Part shown: piece by piece, positions 1-8,415 of the stretch
Numbering within the stretch: position 1 is the first letter of the stretch
How the letters are laid out: each line of letters begins with the position of its first letter
Origin: an uncultured Bacilli bacterium
Lineage (GTDB): Bacteria; Bacillota_I; Bacilli_A; RF39; UBA660
Assembly: GCA_910589335.1 (NCBI GenBank)
Contig: CAJUTW010000039.1
Coordinates: 1-15,874, forward strand
Length of the DNA stretch: 15,874 nucleotides
Direction of reading: 5' to 3'
The notes under the pieces: generated by a model
Databases searched by the model: none
Told to the model about the DNA's origin: nothing
What the model saw: the letters and a program-made list of their open reading frames with translations, nothing else
Program-made: the position numbers and the translations under genes

Positions 1-90
1 AAGACTAAATTCTACTTTAAAATATGGAAACTGGAATTTACTTTTCTACTTCACGTTTTTTATATTTTATAAAAAAATAACAAAAATTAC

Positions 91-120
91 TTGACTTTAA
101 CTATCTTTCTATAGTATTCT
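91..120 (+). promoter_or_regulatory. Probable promoter of the tRNA-Ile/Asn/Glu operon
   Basis: A TTGACT -35 box (91-96) and a TATTCT -10 box (115-120) are separated by 18 bases, about 90 bases before tRNA-Ile. It is the best sigma-A-like match in the 213 gene-free bases at the left edge. In DNA this AT-rich, chance matches are common, so the assignment is moderate. I see no protein-coding gene in 1-213. Confidence 0.45.
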
Positions 121-213
121 ATTATTGCAATTGAGAAATCAAATAATTAAATTGAAATTCCTCTTGCAAAATTAAAAAAATTATAGTAAACTTAAAAAGT
201 ACTGATTATTAAT

Positions 214-290
<77 letters not shown>

Positions 291-298
291 TTAATAAT

Positions 299-375
299 GC
301 CTCAATAGCTCAGTTGGTTAGAGCACTTGACTGTTAATCAAGGGGTCCTAGGTTCAAGTCCTAGTTGGGGCGCCA
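299..375 (+). tRNA. trnN: tRNA-Asn (anticodon GUU)
   Basis: The acceptor stem GCCTCAA/TTGGGGC contains one T-G wobble. The anticodon stem CTTGA/TCAAG presents the loop CTGTTAA, so the anticodon is GTT. The T arm is CCTAG-TTCAAGT-CTAGT-like, the discriminator is G and CCA is encoded. It is the second gene of the tRNA operon, 3 bases before tRNA-Glu. It is the substrate of the asparaginyl-tRNA synthetase encoded at the other end of this window. Confidence 0.97.
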
Positions 376-378
376 TAT

Positions 379-455
379 GGCGAGTTGGTGAAGTGGCTTA
401 ACACACTGCCCTTTCACGGCAGCATTCACGGATTCGAATTCCGTACTCGTCACCA
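379..455 (+). tRNA. trnE: tRNA-Glu (anticodon UUC)
   Basis: The acceptor stem GGCGAGT/ACTCGTC, the anticodon stem CTGCC/GGCAG with loop CTTTCAC (anticodon TTC), and the T arm ACGGA-TTCGAAT-TCCGT are all intact, and CCA is encoded. The D stem GTGA/ACAC has one mismatch. It is the last gene of the tRNA operon, and a terminator hairpin begins 11 bases downstream. Confidence 0.97.
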
Positions 456-466
456 TTTTGAAATTT

Positions 467-487
467 AACTCCTACGGGAGTTTTTTT
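467..487 (+). terminator. Intrinsic terminator of the tRNA-Ile/Asn/Glu operon
   Basis: A perfect 6-bp stem AACTCC/GGAGTT with the loop TACG is followed by a run of T (483-487). It lies just after tRNA-Glu and before the separate promoter of tRNA-Ser. Confidence 0.85.
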
Positions 488-499
488 AATAAAAAAATA

Positions 500-528
500 T
501 TGACAATTACTAAGCATTAATGTAATAT
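500..528 (+). promoter_or_regulatory. Promoter of tRNA-Ser
   Basis: A perfect TTGACA -35 box (500-505), a 17-base spacer and a TAATAT -10 box (523-528) lie 27 bases before tRNA-Ser and after the preceding terminator. The consensus -35 fits a stable-RNA gene. Confidence 0.7.
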
Positions 529-555
529 TATATATGCGGAAGCAAAAGAGGAAAT

Positions 556-646
556 GGAGTAGTACTCAAGAGGCTGAAGAGGCGCCCCTGCTAAGGGTGT
601 AGGTCGGGCAACTGGCGCGAGAGTTCAAATCTCTCCTACTCCGCCA
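556..646 (+). tRNA. trnS: tRNA-Ser (anticodon GCU)
   Basis: This is a 91-base class II tRNA. The acceptor arms are GGAGTAG and CTACTCC. The anticodon stem CGCCC/GGGTG with loop CTGCTAA gives anticodon GCT, reading Ser AGC/AGU. A long variable arm follows, as expected for serine tRNAs, then the T arm GAGAG-TTCAAAT-CTCTC and an encoded CCA. It forms a single-gene unit between its own promoter and terminator. Confidence 0.96.
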
Positions 647-656
647 TTATAAAATT

Positions 657-682
657 AAAGTTCTAGAAATAGAACTTTTTTT
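657..682 (+). terminator. Intrinsic terminator of tRNA-Ser
   Basis: A perfect 9-bp stem (AAAGTTCTA at 657-665 with TAGAACTTT at 670-678) is closed by a GAAA tetraloop and followed by further T residues. It separates tRNA-Ser from the giant gene. Confidence 0.88.
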
Positions 683-734
683 GTTTTTTTATACTTATTT
701 CTAGATAAAATTCCTAGTACCAAAGATAATTATA

Positions 735-743
735 TGATATAAT
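735..743 (+). promoter_or_regulatory. Extended -10 promoter of the giant glucan-synthase-like gene
   Basis: TGATATAAT is a perfect TATAAT with an upstream TG. The hexamer 17 bases upstream (715-720) does not resemble TTGACA, so the extended -10 probably compensates. A start 6-8 bases downstream would fall at about 749-751, on the ribosome-binding site GAGGAG (749-754), giving a leader of only about 12 bases. Confidence 0.6.
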
Positions 744-762
744 TTTATGAGGAGTGTAAGAT

Positions 763-3700
763 ATGATCAAATTAATAAAAGAATTTCTAAATAACTTTCA
801 AGATTTATCTCAATATTATGATTTTTTAATTAATAAAACTAAAAATCATGAAAATATAGGCCTTACAAATGAAAAGATAATTGATGAATTTTTTGTAATA
901 GTAAAACATAAAAATAAAATATTATCTTATAAAAATAAATTAAAAAAAATAATTAAAAGTAAAAATTATTTTTTTATAAAAAATTTAATTACCAAAAATA
1001 ATTACAATATAAACTTCGAATATTTAATAAACGAATTAAATAAATATCAAGAAGAAACAAAAAGGAATTTTTCTTACGAACAATTATCTATAATACCTTT
1101 TCTTTTATCAATAATTTATATTGAAAAGTTAAATATTTTATGTCGTGAAGAGTATATTAAACTTGTCGATATCGAAGATGTTTCTAATATTATTTCTTCC
1201 AAAGAAGAATTATCAATAAAAGATTTTATTCCAAATAATTTTGACTTAAAAAATAATTTACACTATATTTTTGAAATTAATAATCAATTAAAAAATATCA
1301 AAAAAAATAATCACAAAATATTTAAAGACCTAAACAATTATTTAACTGAAAAAGAAGTTAATTTGAAAGATTTAATTAGCGAAGAATATCAAAAGAAAAT
1401 AACAGCTAATTTATTAGTTACAAATATTTTAAATAATTTAAAAGAATTTTTAAATTACCAAGTAGAAGATATTTATAATAAAGTATCAAATATCGAAAAG
1501 ATTTTATTAAAAGATTCAGTTTACAAAAATATGACTCTAGAAACAAAAAAATTATATCGGAAAGAACTTCATGCTAAAGCAAAAAGTAACCATATTTCTG
1601 TAATAAAATATTTAGAAGAAAATTTTGATAAAACAGAGCATATTGGTTATAAAATATTAAAAAAAGAAAATAACACACTAAAAGTAATTACATATACATT
1701 ATTTCTTCTTATAATTTCTGCATTTATCACATATTATATTTCAACTTATTTTATTAAACCTAAAATATTAAGCTTTATTTTATTATATCTTCCAATATTA
1801 GAATTTCTAAAAATATTAACAAATTACATTTTATTACAAATAACTCCAACTAAAATAATACCTAAACTAGATTATACAAAAGCTATTCCAAAAGATGCAG
1901 CAACTATGGTTGTTATTACAACTATAATATCAACTAAAGAAAAAATAGAAGAAGTATTTAATAATTTAGAATCTTATTATTTATTAAATAAATCAGATAA
2001 TTTATATTTTTCATTATTAGGAGATGCAACTAAATCTAAACTTAAAGTAGAAAATTTTGATAAAGAATTAAAAGAATTTGGACAAAATTATGCAGAAAAA
2101 TTAAATAAAAAATATAAAAAAGATATATTTTATTTTTTATATCGCCGTCGTGTTTGGAATTCTAAAGAAAAAGCTTATTTAGGATATGGAAAGAAAAAAG
2201 GAGCACTTCTACAATTTAATAAAATTCTATTAAAAGAGTATGTAGATGAAACAAAATATTTTAATGTAAATATGTTAAATAACCATAATCTAGATATAGA
2301 TTACGTTATTAAATTAGATCCTAATACAAAATTATCCTTTAATACCATTCCTTATTTAATTGGGACTATAAAACATCCATTGAATGCACCAATTCTAAAT
2401 AAAAATAAAACAAAAGTTATAAGTGGTTATGGTTTAATAGAACCAAGAATAAATATTGATCTTTCCTCATCAAAACAGTCTCTTTTCAGTAAATATCTAA
2501 TAGGTTCAACAAGAAAAACATGCATTCCTAATTTTAGTCAGAATCTTTTTTCTGAAAGTGAATACTTATCTCAAGGTATTTATGATTTAAAATTATCCAA
2601 TCAATTATTAGAAAATTCATTTTCTGATAGTATAGAAGGTAGTTATTTAAGATGTGGCTATGCAAAAGATGTTGAAATATTTACTTCTTCTAAAAGTAAT
2701 TTTATAAAATATTCATCAGAAGAATATCAAACTGCAACAGAAGTAACAGAAAATATTAAATATCTATTAAATAAAATATCAAAAAAAGATGGAAATAAAG
2801 TAAAAAATCCACTAAATTTATTATCAAAATTAAAAATATTAGATAATTTACTAAACATTTTTATAAGTCCTTTATTAATAATAATCGTTTTATTAACTAC
2901 ACTTTTAAAAGATAAATTATCAATACTTTGGATACTAGTAATCTTTTTAGGAATTTTAATTTATAACTATATTTTATTAAAATTAAAACAAAATGAATAT
3001 AAAACTTCTGATGAAAAAAACACATCGACTTTTTCTATTAAATGTTTAATATTTAAAACATATCTTTTTATAGCAACATCACCATTCTATATAAAATTAT
3101 ATCTAGATGCATTTTTTAGAACAATTTATCGAATGTTTTATCCTCATAAAAATTTTATAGATTGGAATAATTCCATAGATGAAAATAATGAAAATCTTCT
3201 AAATACTTATGTAAAAAAGTTTACTATAAATTACTTATTTTCAATTATCTTCATTGTAGTAGCCCTTGTAACCAAAATCTATTTATTATTTTTTATAAGT
3301 ATTATATATTTAACTGCTCCAATAATTCTATATATATTAAATAAAGAGCCAAAACAAATTGAACTTGAACCAAAAGAAAAAGAAGAATTAGAAGATCTTG
3401 CAAAAAGAACATGGAAATATTTTGAAGATCATTTAACAGAAGAAAATAATCATTTAATTTCTGATAACTATCAAGAAAATAGAGAAGAAAAAACCATCAA
3501 TAAAACAACACCAGCAAATATTGGATTTTCTCTAACAAGTGTAATAAGTGCTTATGAATTAAAATTTATCTCTTTTGAAAAATGTCTTGATTTAATTACA
3601 AAAATTTTAAATACAGTAAACACTCTTCCAAAATGGAATGGTCATCTTTATCAAGAATATAATCAATCAACAAAAGAAATTTTAAATTTTAAAGTTTCTT

Positions 3701-6700
3701 CTGTAAACTCAGGGATTTTTACAACATGCATCATTATTACAAAGGAATTTTTAATCAATCACAATCAAGAAGAATTAGTAAAAAAATGTGACAAATTAAT
3801 TAATAATATTAATTTTAAAAAATTATTAACAAAAAAAGAAAAGTTTAGTCAAGGATTTGATGTTTTAGAAGATACTTTATTAAATGAAAGTTATGATTTA
3901 TTTGCAAGTGAAGCTTTATTAACAAGTTATGTAGCAATATCACTAGGAAATATTTCAGCTAAACACTGGTTTAATTTGGATAGAACTTTAACTAAATACA
4001 ATAATAAAAAAGGTCTAATATCAAAAAATGGTACAGCAACAGAATATTTCTTATCTCATTTATTTTTTAAAAATTATGAAAATTCATTACTTTCTGAAAC
4101 ATTAGATTTTACTCATTTTTGTCAAAAAGAATATATAAATAAAATATCAACAAATCTACCTTGGGGTATCTCAAAATCAGCATATTATGAAATAAATAAT
4201 CAATCAAGTTATAAAACTAATACCTTTAAAATTCCTCTTTTAAAAGCCAAAAATATCAAAGAAAATAGAATAGTTTTATCACCATACTCATCAATTATGA
4301 CACTAGATTTATATCCAAAAGATGTTTATAATAATTTAGAAAAATTTAAAAAATTAGAAATGTATAGTGACTATGGGTTCTATGAAGCATACGATTATGA
4401 CTATCAAAATATTATTAAAGCATATTTTACTAACCATCAAGGAATAAGTTTAATAGGTATAACTAATTATTTAAAGACAGGCTTCTTCCAAAATTTATTT
4501 CATCAAAATATAAATATAAAATCTCAAGAAATTTTATTGAAAGAAAAAGAACCTTCATTAATAAATGTTGATATGAAATTACTTGATTACCAAAAATATG
4601 ATTATCAAAAAGAAAAACTTGCAAATGATATAAGAGTTATAGATTGTCTTTCTAATACCAATAAAGAAATATCTTGCTTGTCTAATAAAAATTATTCAAT
4701 TATTATAGATGAAGATGGAAAAAGTTTATCAAAATATCGTCAAATTAAATTAAATAGAGCTAGTGAAAACTTAGAAAATAGTCATGGTATATTTTTATAT
4801 ATAAAAGATTTAACAACTAATTACCTTTGGAGTAATACCTATGCACCACTTTATATAAAACCTGATAAATATGAAGTTACTTTTAAAACAGATAAAATAG
4901 AATTTTTAAGAAAAGACTCTAATATAATTACAAAAACTGAAATTATAGTCTGTAAAGATAATAATACAGAAATTAGAAAAATAACATTAAAGAATATCAG
5001 TAATGTAGACAAAGAATTAGAATTAACAAGCTATACAGAACCTGTACTTTTAGAAGATTTTTGTGAATCAGATAATCGAATATTAAATAAAATGTTTATT
5101 AAAACAGAATATGATTCAAAAGAACAATGTTTAATTGCTAAAAGAACAAACTTAGAAGAAAATTCAATAAATAATTATATGTTTACTAAATTATTTATTG
5201 AAAAAAACACTGCAGATTTTAGCTATGAAACAGAACGTTCTAATTTTATAGGTAGAAATAATAATTTATCTAATCCTTATAAATTGGAAGAAGAATTAAC
5301 TAATTATACTGGAAATAACATTGATCCAATTTTATCTCTTCGTAATAAAGTTATAGTACAAGCAAATGATTCAATTTCTGTTTATCTTATAGTAGGTTTT
5401 TCAAGAAGTAGTGAACAAATTTATGAAAATATTAATAATTTTTCAACTATAGATAAAATAAATAAAGCATATGAAATATCAAAACTTATGCATATTATTG
5501 ATACAAAAAATATGCAACTAACAAGTGATACACTTAATACTTTTAATAAACTCTTAAATCTAATTTATCAATCAAATAATATAGAATTAACTGAAGAAAG
5601 ATTAGAACTTTTAAGAAGAAATGTTTTAGGTCAATCAGGTTTATGGAAATTTGGTTTGAGTGGAGATAGACCAATTATTCTTGTTGAACTTAACGATATA
5701 AGAGATATGAGTTTTATCTATGAAATCTTAAAAGCATATGAGTACTATAAGAGTAAATTCATATTTATTGATATTTTAATAATTAATAATGAAAGTAGTA
5801 AATTTACACCAATTATCAAAAAAGAAATAGATGAAGAACTATATAGAATCAATACTTTAAACCATTTTTATAATACTTTAGGTACAGTAGTTTTAATAAA
5901 TAATGATAATATTACAAGAGAAGATTACGATTTGTTAAATATTGTTCCAACTGTAAAATTTAATATAAAAAATCATGAAAGTTTAAAAACATTAGTAGAA
6001 GATTTAAGAAAAAATTGTCAATTCCTTCCAAAAACAAATTTTGAAAATGAGAAAAATATTCTTATAGAAAAAACAGAAAAATTAGACTTTGATAATAGTT
6101 ATGGGGGATTCAAAAATAATGGAAAAGAATACTTTGTCTATAATCAAAATACTAAAGAACCTTGGAGTAATATTTTAGCAAATGAAAATTTTGGAAGTAT
6201 TATAACAAATAATGGATGTGGATATACATATGCCTACAATTCTAGAGAATTTAAAATAACAGATTCAACTGAAGAGACTATATTAAATGAAAAAAGTGAA
6301 GGATTTAGATTTAATGGATATAATTTCGATCCAACAGTTTGTACTCATGGCTTTGGTTATAGCGTTTTATCAAGTGAAACATTAGATATTAAACACGATA
6401 TTACAGAATTTGTCGCAACTAAAGATCCAGCTAAAATCTATATTTTAGATTTAAAAAATAAATTAGATAAAAAAGTATCAATAAAAATCGATTTTTGGAT
6501 TAAACCTATCTTAGGTAATTCTAAAGAAAAAACTTTAAGATATATTCTTTCAGATTTTAATAAAGAAGAAAATTATTTAGAAATGCGTAATGTTTATAGT
6601 AATAACTATAATGATATTAATGTCTTTATGACATCTTCAGAAAATATAACTGAAAGTTTAATAAATAATTTAAATTTAAAAAGTATTACCTTAAATATAG

Positions 6701-8334
6701 AATTAAAAGCTGACGAAGAAAAAACAATTTCATTTACATTAGGTAGTTCCTATAATGACAAAGAAAATTATGATTTAGTAAAAAAATATAGTGAACTAAA
6801 TAATTGTTTATCTGAATTAAAAAAAGTAAAGAAATTTTGGAAAGATACTTTAGAAAAAATCCAAATTGAAACTATTGATAAAAGTTTTGATTATGTTATT
6901 AATGGTTGGTATTTGTATCAAACTATCTCATCTAGAATTTTTGCAAAGGCAAGTTTTTCAAAAACTATAGGTATCTTAAACTATAAAGAGTTATTAGAAG
7001 ATGCCATGAATTTAGTTACTATAAATGAAGAATTTACAAGAAATCAAATACTTGAAAATTCTAAACATCAATTTGTAGAAGGAGAAGTTCTTCATTGGTG
7101 GAATGAAAAAAATCATTATGGTTTAAGAAGTCGTTTTAAAGATGATTATCTTTGGCTTATCTACACAGTTATCCATTATATTAAAATAACAAATGATTAT
7201 TCTATTTTAAATGAAAAAACACCATATGTTATTGGAGAAAACTTAAGTGATTATGAAACCGAAAAAGGAATTATTTTTAATTATTCTGAAAATAAAGATA
7301 CCATTTTAAATCATTGTTTAAAATCTTTAGAATTAGCAATTACTTCTTTAGGAAGCAATAAACTTCCATTATTTGGAAGTGGCGATAGTAATGAATTAAT
7401 GACTAAAGTAGGAGTTAAAGGAAAAGGTGAAAGTGCCTTTTTAGGCTTCTTTATCTATAATATTATTAATGAATTTAGTAATATTATTAAAAAAGCTAAT
7501 AAAAATATTGATTGTTCTTCATTTTTAGAATTTAATACAAAATTAAAAGAAAATTTAAATAAGAAAGCTTGGGATGGAGATTATTTTATAAGAGCAATTT
7601 TTGATAATGGAGATAAATTAGGCAGTACTGAAAGTAGTGAATGTAAAATTGATTTATTATCTCAAAGTTTTGCAATAATAAGTGAAGTAGCAAATAAAGA
7701 ACAAATAAAAAGTATTTTAACATCTGTTGAAGATGAATTAGTAGACAATAACATTAAAGTAATAAAAGATTTTACCATGCCATTTAAAAAATCTTTAAAT
7801 ATCCCTGGTAAAATTATGAATTACCCAGAGAAATTTAGTAATAATGGAGGACAAACTACTAAATATACATCATTTTATCTTTTAGCATTAATTAAAGTGG
7901 GATACTATGATCGAGCATATCAATATTTCCAAATGATTAATCCAATCAATCGTTCAGATAAAAAAGAAAAAATTGATAAATATCAAATTGAACCTTATGT
8001 ATTATCAGAAAATATTTCAGCAGCAGAAGCATTTTTAGGTCAAGGAAGTTTTTCATGGTTAACAGGAGCAGCAAGTTGGTTTTATAGAATTGGAATAGAA
8101 GAAATATTAGGATTCCATAAAAATGGAAATATTTTAAAATTAGAGCCAAAAATTCCTATTGCATGGGATAATTTCAAATTGACTTATAAATATTTAAATA
8201 CAACATATAAAATTGAAGTTATTAAATCCGAAAAAGAAGCTTTAGAAATAGATGGTAAAAATCAAATAAGTAATAAAATAGAATTAACTGATGATAAAAA
8301 AGTTCACAAAATTAAATTATTTATCAAAAAATAA
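763..8334 (+). CDS. Giant cyclic beta-1,2-glucan synthase-like (NdvB/Cgs) protein, probably catalytically degenerate
   Basis: It has 2523 residues (classical Cgs/NdvB about 2800) and starts at ATG 763, 8 bases after GAGGAG. Visible order: helical N-terminal region (1-305); membrane segments near 308-331 and 336-358; a GT84-type domain (about 375-690); membrane segments near 698-741 and 825-860; a GH189/glucoamylase-like domain (about 870-1240); and a GH94-type phosphorylase (about 1290-2520) with LGQSGLW at 1622-1628. In classical enzymes these make beta-1,2-glucan from UDP-glucose, cyclise it and trim it at the inner membrane. Family motifs are changed in every module: DxD is DPN (519-521); RxxRW is EEYQT (653-657); WGISES is WGISKS (K1138); RDQLQD is KELLED (2075-2080); GDWND is GDSNE (2207-2211); the NGGQYTH histidine is K2367. 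D421, D622 and E1208 are kept. The fold assignment is firm; activity is doubtful. A terminator follows at once, so it is transcribed alone. Confidence 0.88.
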   Translation: MIKLIKEFLNNFQDLSQYYDFLINKTKNHENIGLTNEKIIDEFFVIVKHKNKILSYKNKLKKIIKSKNYFFIKNLITKNNYNINFEYLINELNKYQEETKRNFSYEQLSIIPFLLSIIYIEKLNILCREEYIKLVDIEDVSNIISSKEELSIKDFIPNNFDLKNNLHYIFEINNQLKNIKKNNHKIFKDLNNYLTEKEVNLKDLISEEYQKKITANLLVTNILNNLKEFLNYQVEDIYNKVSNIEKILLKDSVYKNMTLETKKLYRKELHAKAKSNHISVIKYLEENFDKTEHIGYKILKKENNTLKVITYTLFLLIISAFITYYISTYFIKPKILSFILLYLPILEFLKILTNYILLQITPTKIIPKLDYTKAIPKDAATMVVITTIISTKEKIEEVFNNLESYYLLNKSDNLYFSLLGDATKSKLKVENFDKELKEFGQNYAEKLNKKYKKDIFYFLYRRRVWNSKEKAYLGYGKKKGALLQFNKILLKEYVDETKYFNVNMLNNHNLDIDYVIKLDPNTKLSFNTIPYLIGTIKHPLNAPILNKNKTKVISGYGLIEPRINIDLSSSKQSLFSKYLIGSTRKTCIPNFSQNLFSESEYLSQGIYDLKLSNQLLENSFSDSIEGSYLRCGYAKDVEIFTSSKSNFIKYSSEEYQTATEVTENIKYLLNKISKKDGNKVKNPLNLLSKLKILDNLLNIFISPLLIIIVLLTTLLKDKLSILWILVIFLGILIYNYILLKLKQNEYKTSDEKNTSTFSIKCLIFKTYLFIATSPFYIKLYLDAFFRTIYRMFYPHKNFIDWNNSIDENNENLLNTYVKKFTINYLFSIIFIVVALVTKIYLLFFISIIYLTAPIILYILNKEPKQIELEPKEKEELEDLAKRTWKYFEDHLTEENNHLISDNYQENREEKTINKTTPANIGFSLTSVISAYELKFISFEKCLDLITKILNTVNTLPKWNGHLYQEYNQSTKEILNFKVSSVNSGIFTTCIIITKEFLINHNQEELVKKCDKLINNINFKKLLTKKEKFSQGFDVLEDTLLNESYDLFASEALLTSYVAISLGNISAKHWFNLDRTLTKYNNKKGLISKNGTATEYFLSHLFFKNYENSLLSETLDFTHFCQKEYINKISTNLPWGISKSAYYEINNQSSYKTNTFKIPLLKAKNIKENRIVLSPYSSIMTLDLYPKDVYNNLEKFKKLEMYSDYGFYEAYDYDYQNIIKAYFTNHQGISLIGITNYLKTGFFQNLFHQNINIKSQEILLKEKEPSLINVDMKLLDYQKYDYQKEKLANDIRVIDCLSNTNKEISCLSNKNYSIIIDEDGKSLSKYRQIKLNRASENLENSHGIFLYIKDLTTNYLWSNTYAPLYIKPDKYEVTFKTDKIEFLRKDSNIITKTEIIVCKDNNTEIRKITLKNISNVDKELELTSYTEPVLLEDFCESDNRILNKMFIKTEYDSKEQCLIAKRTNLEENSINNYMFTKLFIEKNTADFSYETERSNFIGRNNNLSNPYKLEEELTNYTGNNIDPILSLRNKVIVQANDSISVYLIVGFSRSSEQIYENINNFSTIDKINKAYEISKLMHIIDTKNMQLTSDTLNTFNKLLNLIYQSNNIELTEERLELLRRNVLGQSGLWKFGLSGDRPIILVELNDIRDMSFIYEILKAYEYYKSKFIFIDILIINNESSKFTPIIKKEIDEELYRINTLNHFYNTLGTVVLINNDNITREDYDLLNIVPTVKFNIKNHESLKTLVEDLRKNCQFLPKTNFENEKNILIEKTEKLDFDNSYGGFKNNGKEYFVYNQNTKEPWSNILANENFGSIITNNGCGYTYAYNSREFKITDSTEETILNEKSEGFRFNGYNFDPTVCTHGFGYSVLSSETLDIKHDITEFVATKDPAKIYILDLKNKLDKKVSIKIDFWIKPILGNSKEKTLRYILSDFNKEENYLEMRNVYSNNYNDINVFMTSSENITESLINNLNLKSITLNIELKADEEKTISFTLGSSYNDKENYDLVKKYSELNNCLSELKKVKKFWKDTLEKIQIETIDKSFDYVINGWYLYQTISSRIFAKASFSKTIGILNYKELLEDAMNLVTINEEFTRNQILENSKHQFVEGEVLHWWNEKNHYGLRSRFKDDYLWLIYTVIHYIKITNDYSILNEKTPYVIGENLSDYETEKGIIFNYSENKDTILNHCLKSLELAITSLGSNKLPLFGSGDSNELMTKVGVKGKGESAFLGFFIYNIINEFSNIIKKANKNIDCSSFLEFNTKLKENLNKKAWDGDYFIRAIFDNGDKLGSTESSECKIDLLSQSFAIISEVANKEQIKSILTSVEDELVDNNIKVIKDFTMPFKKSLNIPGKIMNYPEKFSNNGGQTTKYTSFYLLALIKVGYYDRAYQYFQMINPINRSDKKEKIDKYQIEPYVLSENISAAEAFLGQGSFSWLTGAASWFYRIGIEEILGFHKNGNILKLEPKIPIAWDNFKLTYKYLNTTYKIEVIKSEKEALEIDGKNQISNKIELTDDKKVHKIKLFIKK

Positions 8335-8367
8335 AAGAAGCAATATCACTGATATTGTTTTCTTTTT
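8335..8367 (+). terminator. Intrinsic terminator of the giant gene
   Basis: A 7-bp stem CAATATC/GATATTG with loop ACT (8341-8357) extends through A/T and G-T pairs into the flanking AAGAAG and TTTT, and then runs into CTTTTT. It begins directly after the TAA stop. Its last Ts overlap the -35 box of the next promoter. Confidence 0.75.
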
Positions 8368-8394
8368 GCAACCACAGTAATTATTTGATATAAT
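8366..8394 (+). promoter_or_regulatory. Promoter of the DnaQ-like/zinc-peptidase unit
   Basis: A TTGCAA -35 box (8366-8371), a 17-base spacer and TATAAT (8389-8394) preceded by TG form an extended -10 promoter. The predicted start at about 8401 leaves a leader of about 15 bases. Confidence 0.75.
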
Positions 8395-8402
8395 ACGTTT
8401 GC

Positions 8403-8406
8403 GGAG
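8403..8406 (+). promoter_or_regulatory. Ribosome-binding site that sets the start at 8416
   Basis: GGAG directly abuts an in-frame ATG at 8407, which is too close to use, but lies 9 bases before the next in-frame ATG at 8416. The ATG at 8407 would also be only about 6 bases from the predicted transcript 5' end. The start at 8416 is therefore preferred. Confidence 0.7.
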
Positions 8407-8415
8407 ATGATACTT

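Noticed and set aside
1..213. A possible upstream gene end or riboswitch at the left edge
   Set aside because: No open frame of meaningful length and no convincing hairpin or aptamer pattern was seen, only AT-rich DNA and a likely tRNA promoter.
7946..8149. A 67-codon open frame on the minus strand
   Set aside because: It lies wholly inside the conserved GH94 part of the giant gene, is hydrophobic only because it is antisense to K/N-rich coding sequence, and has no promoter or ribosome site.
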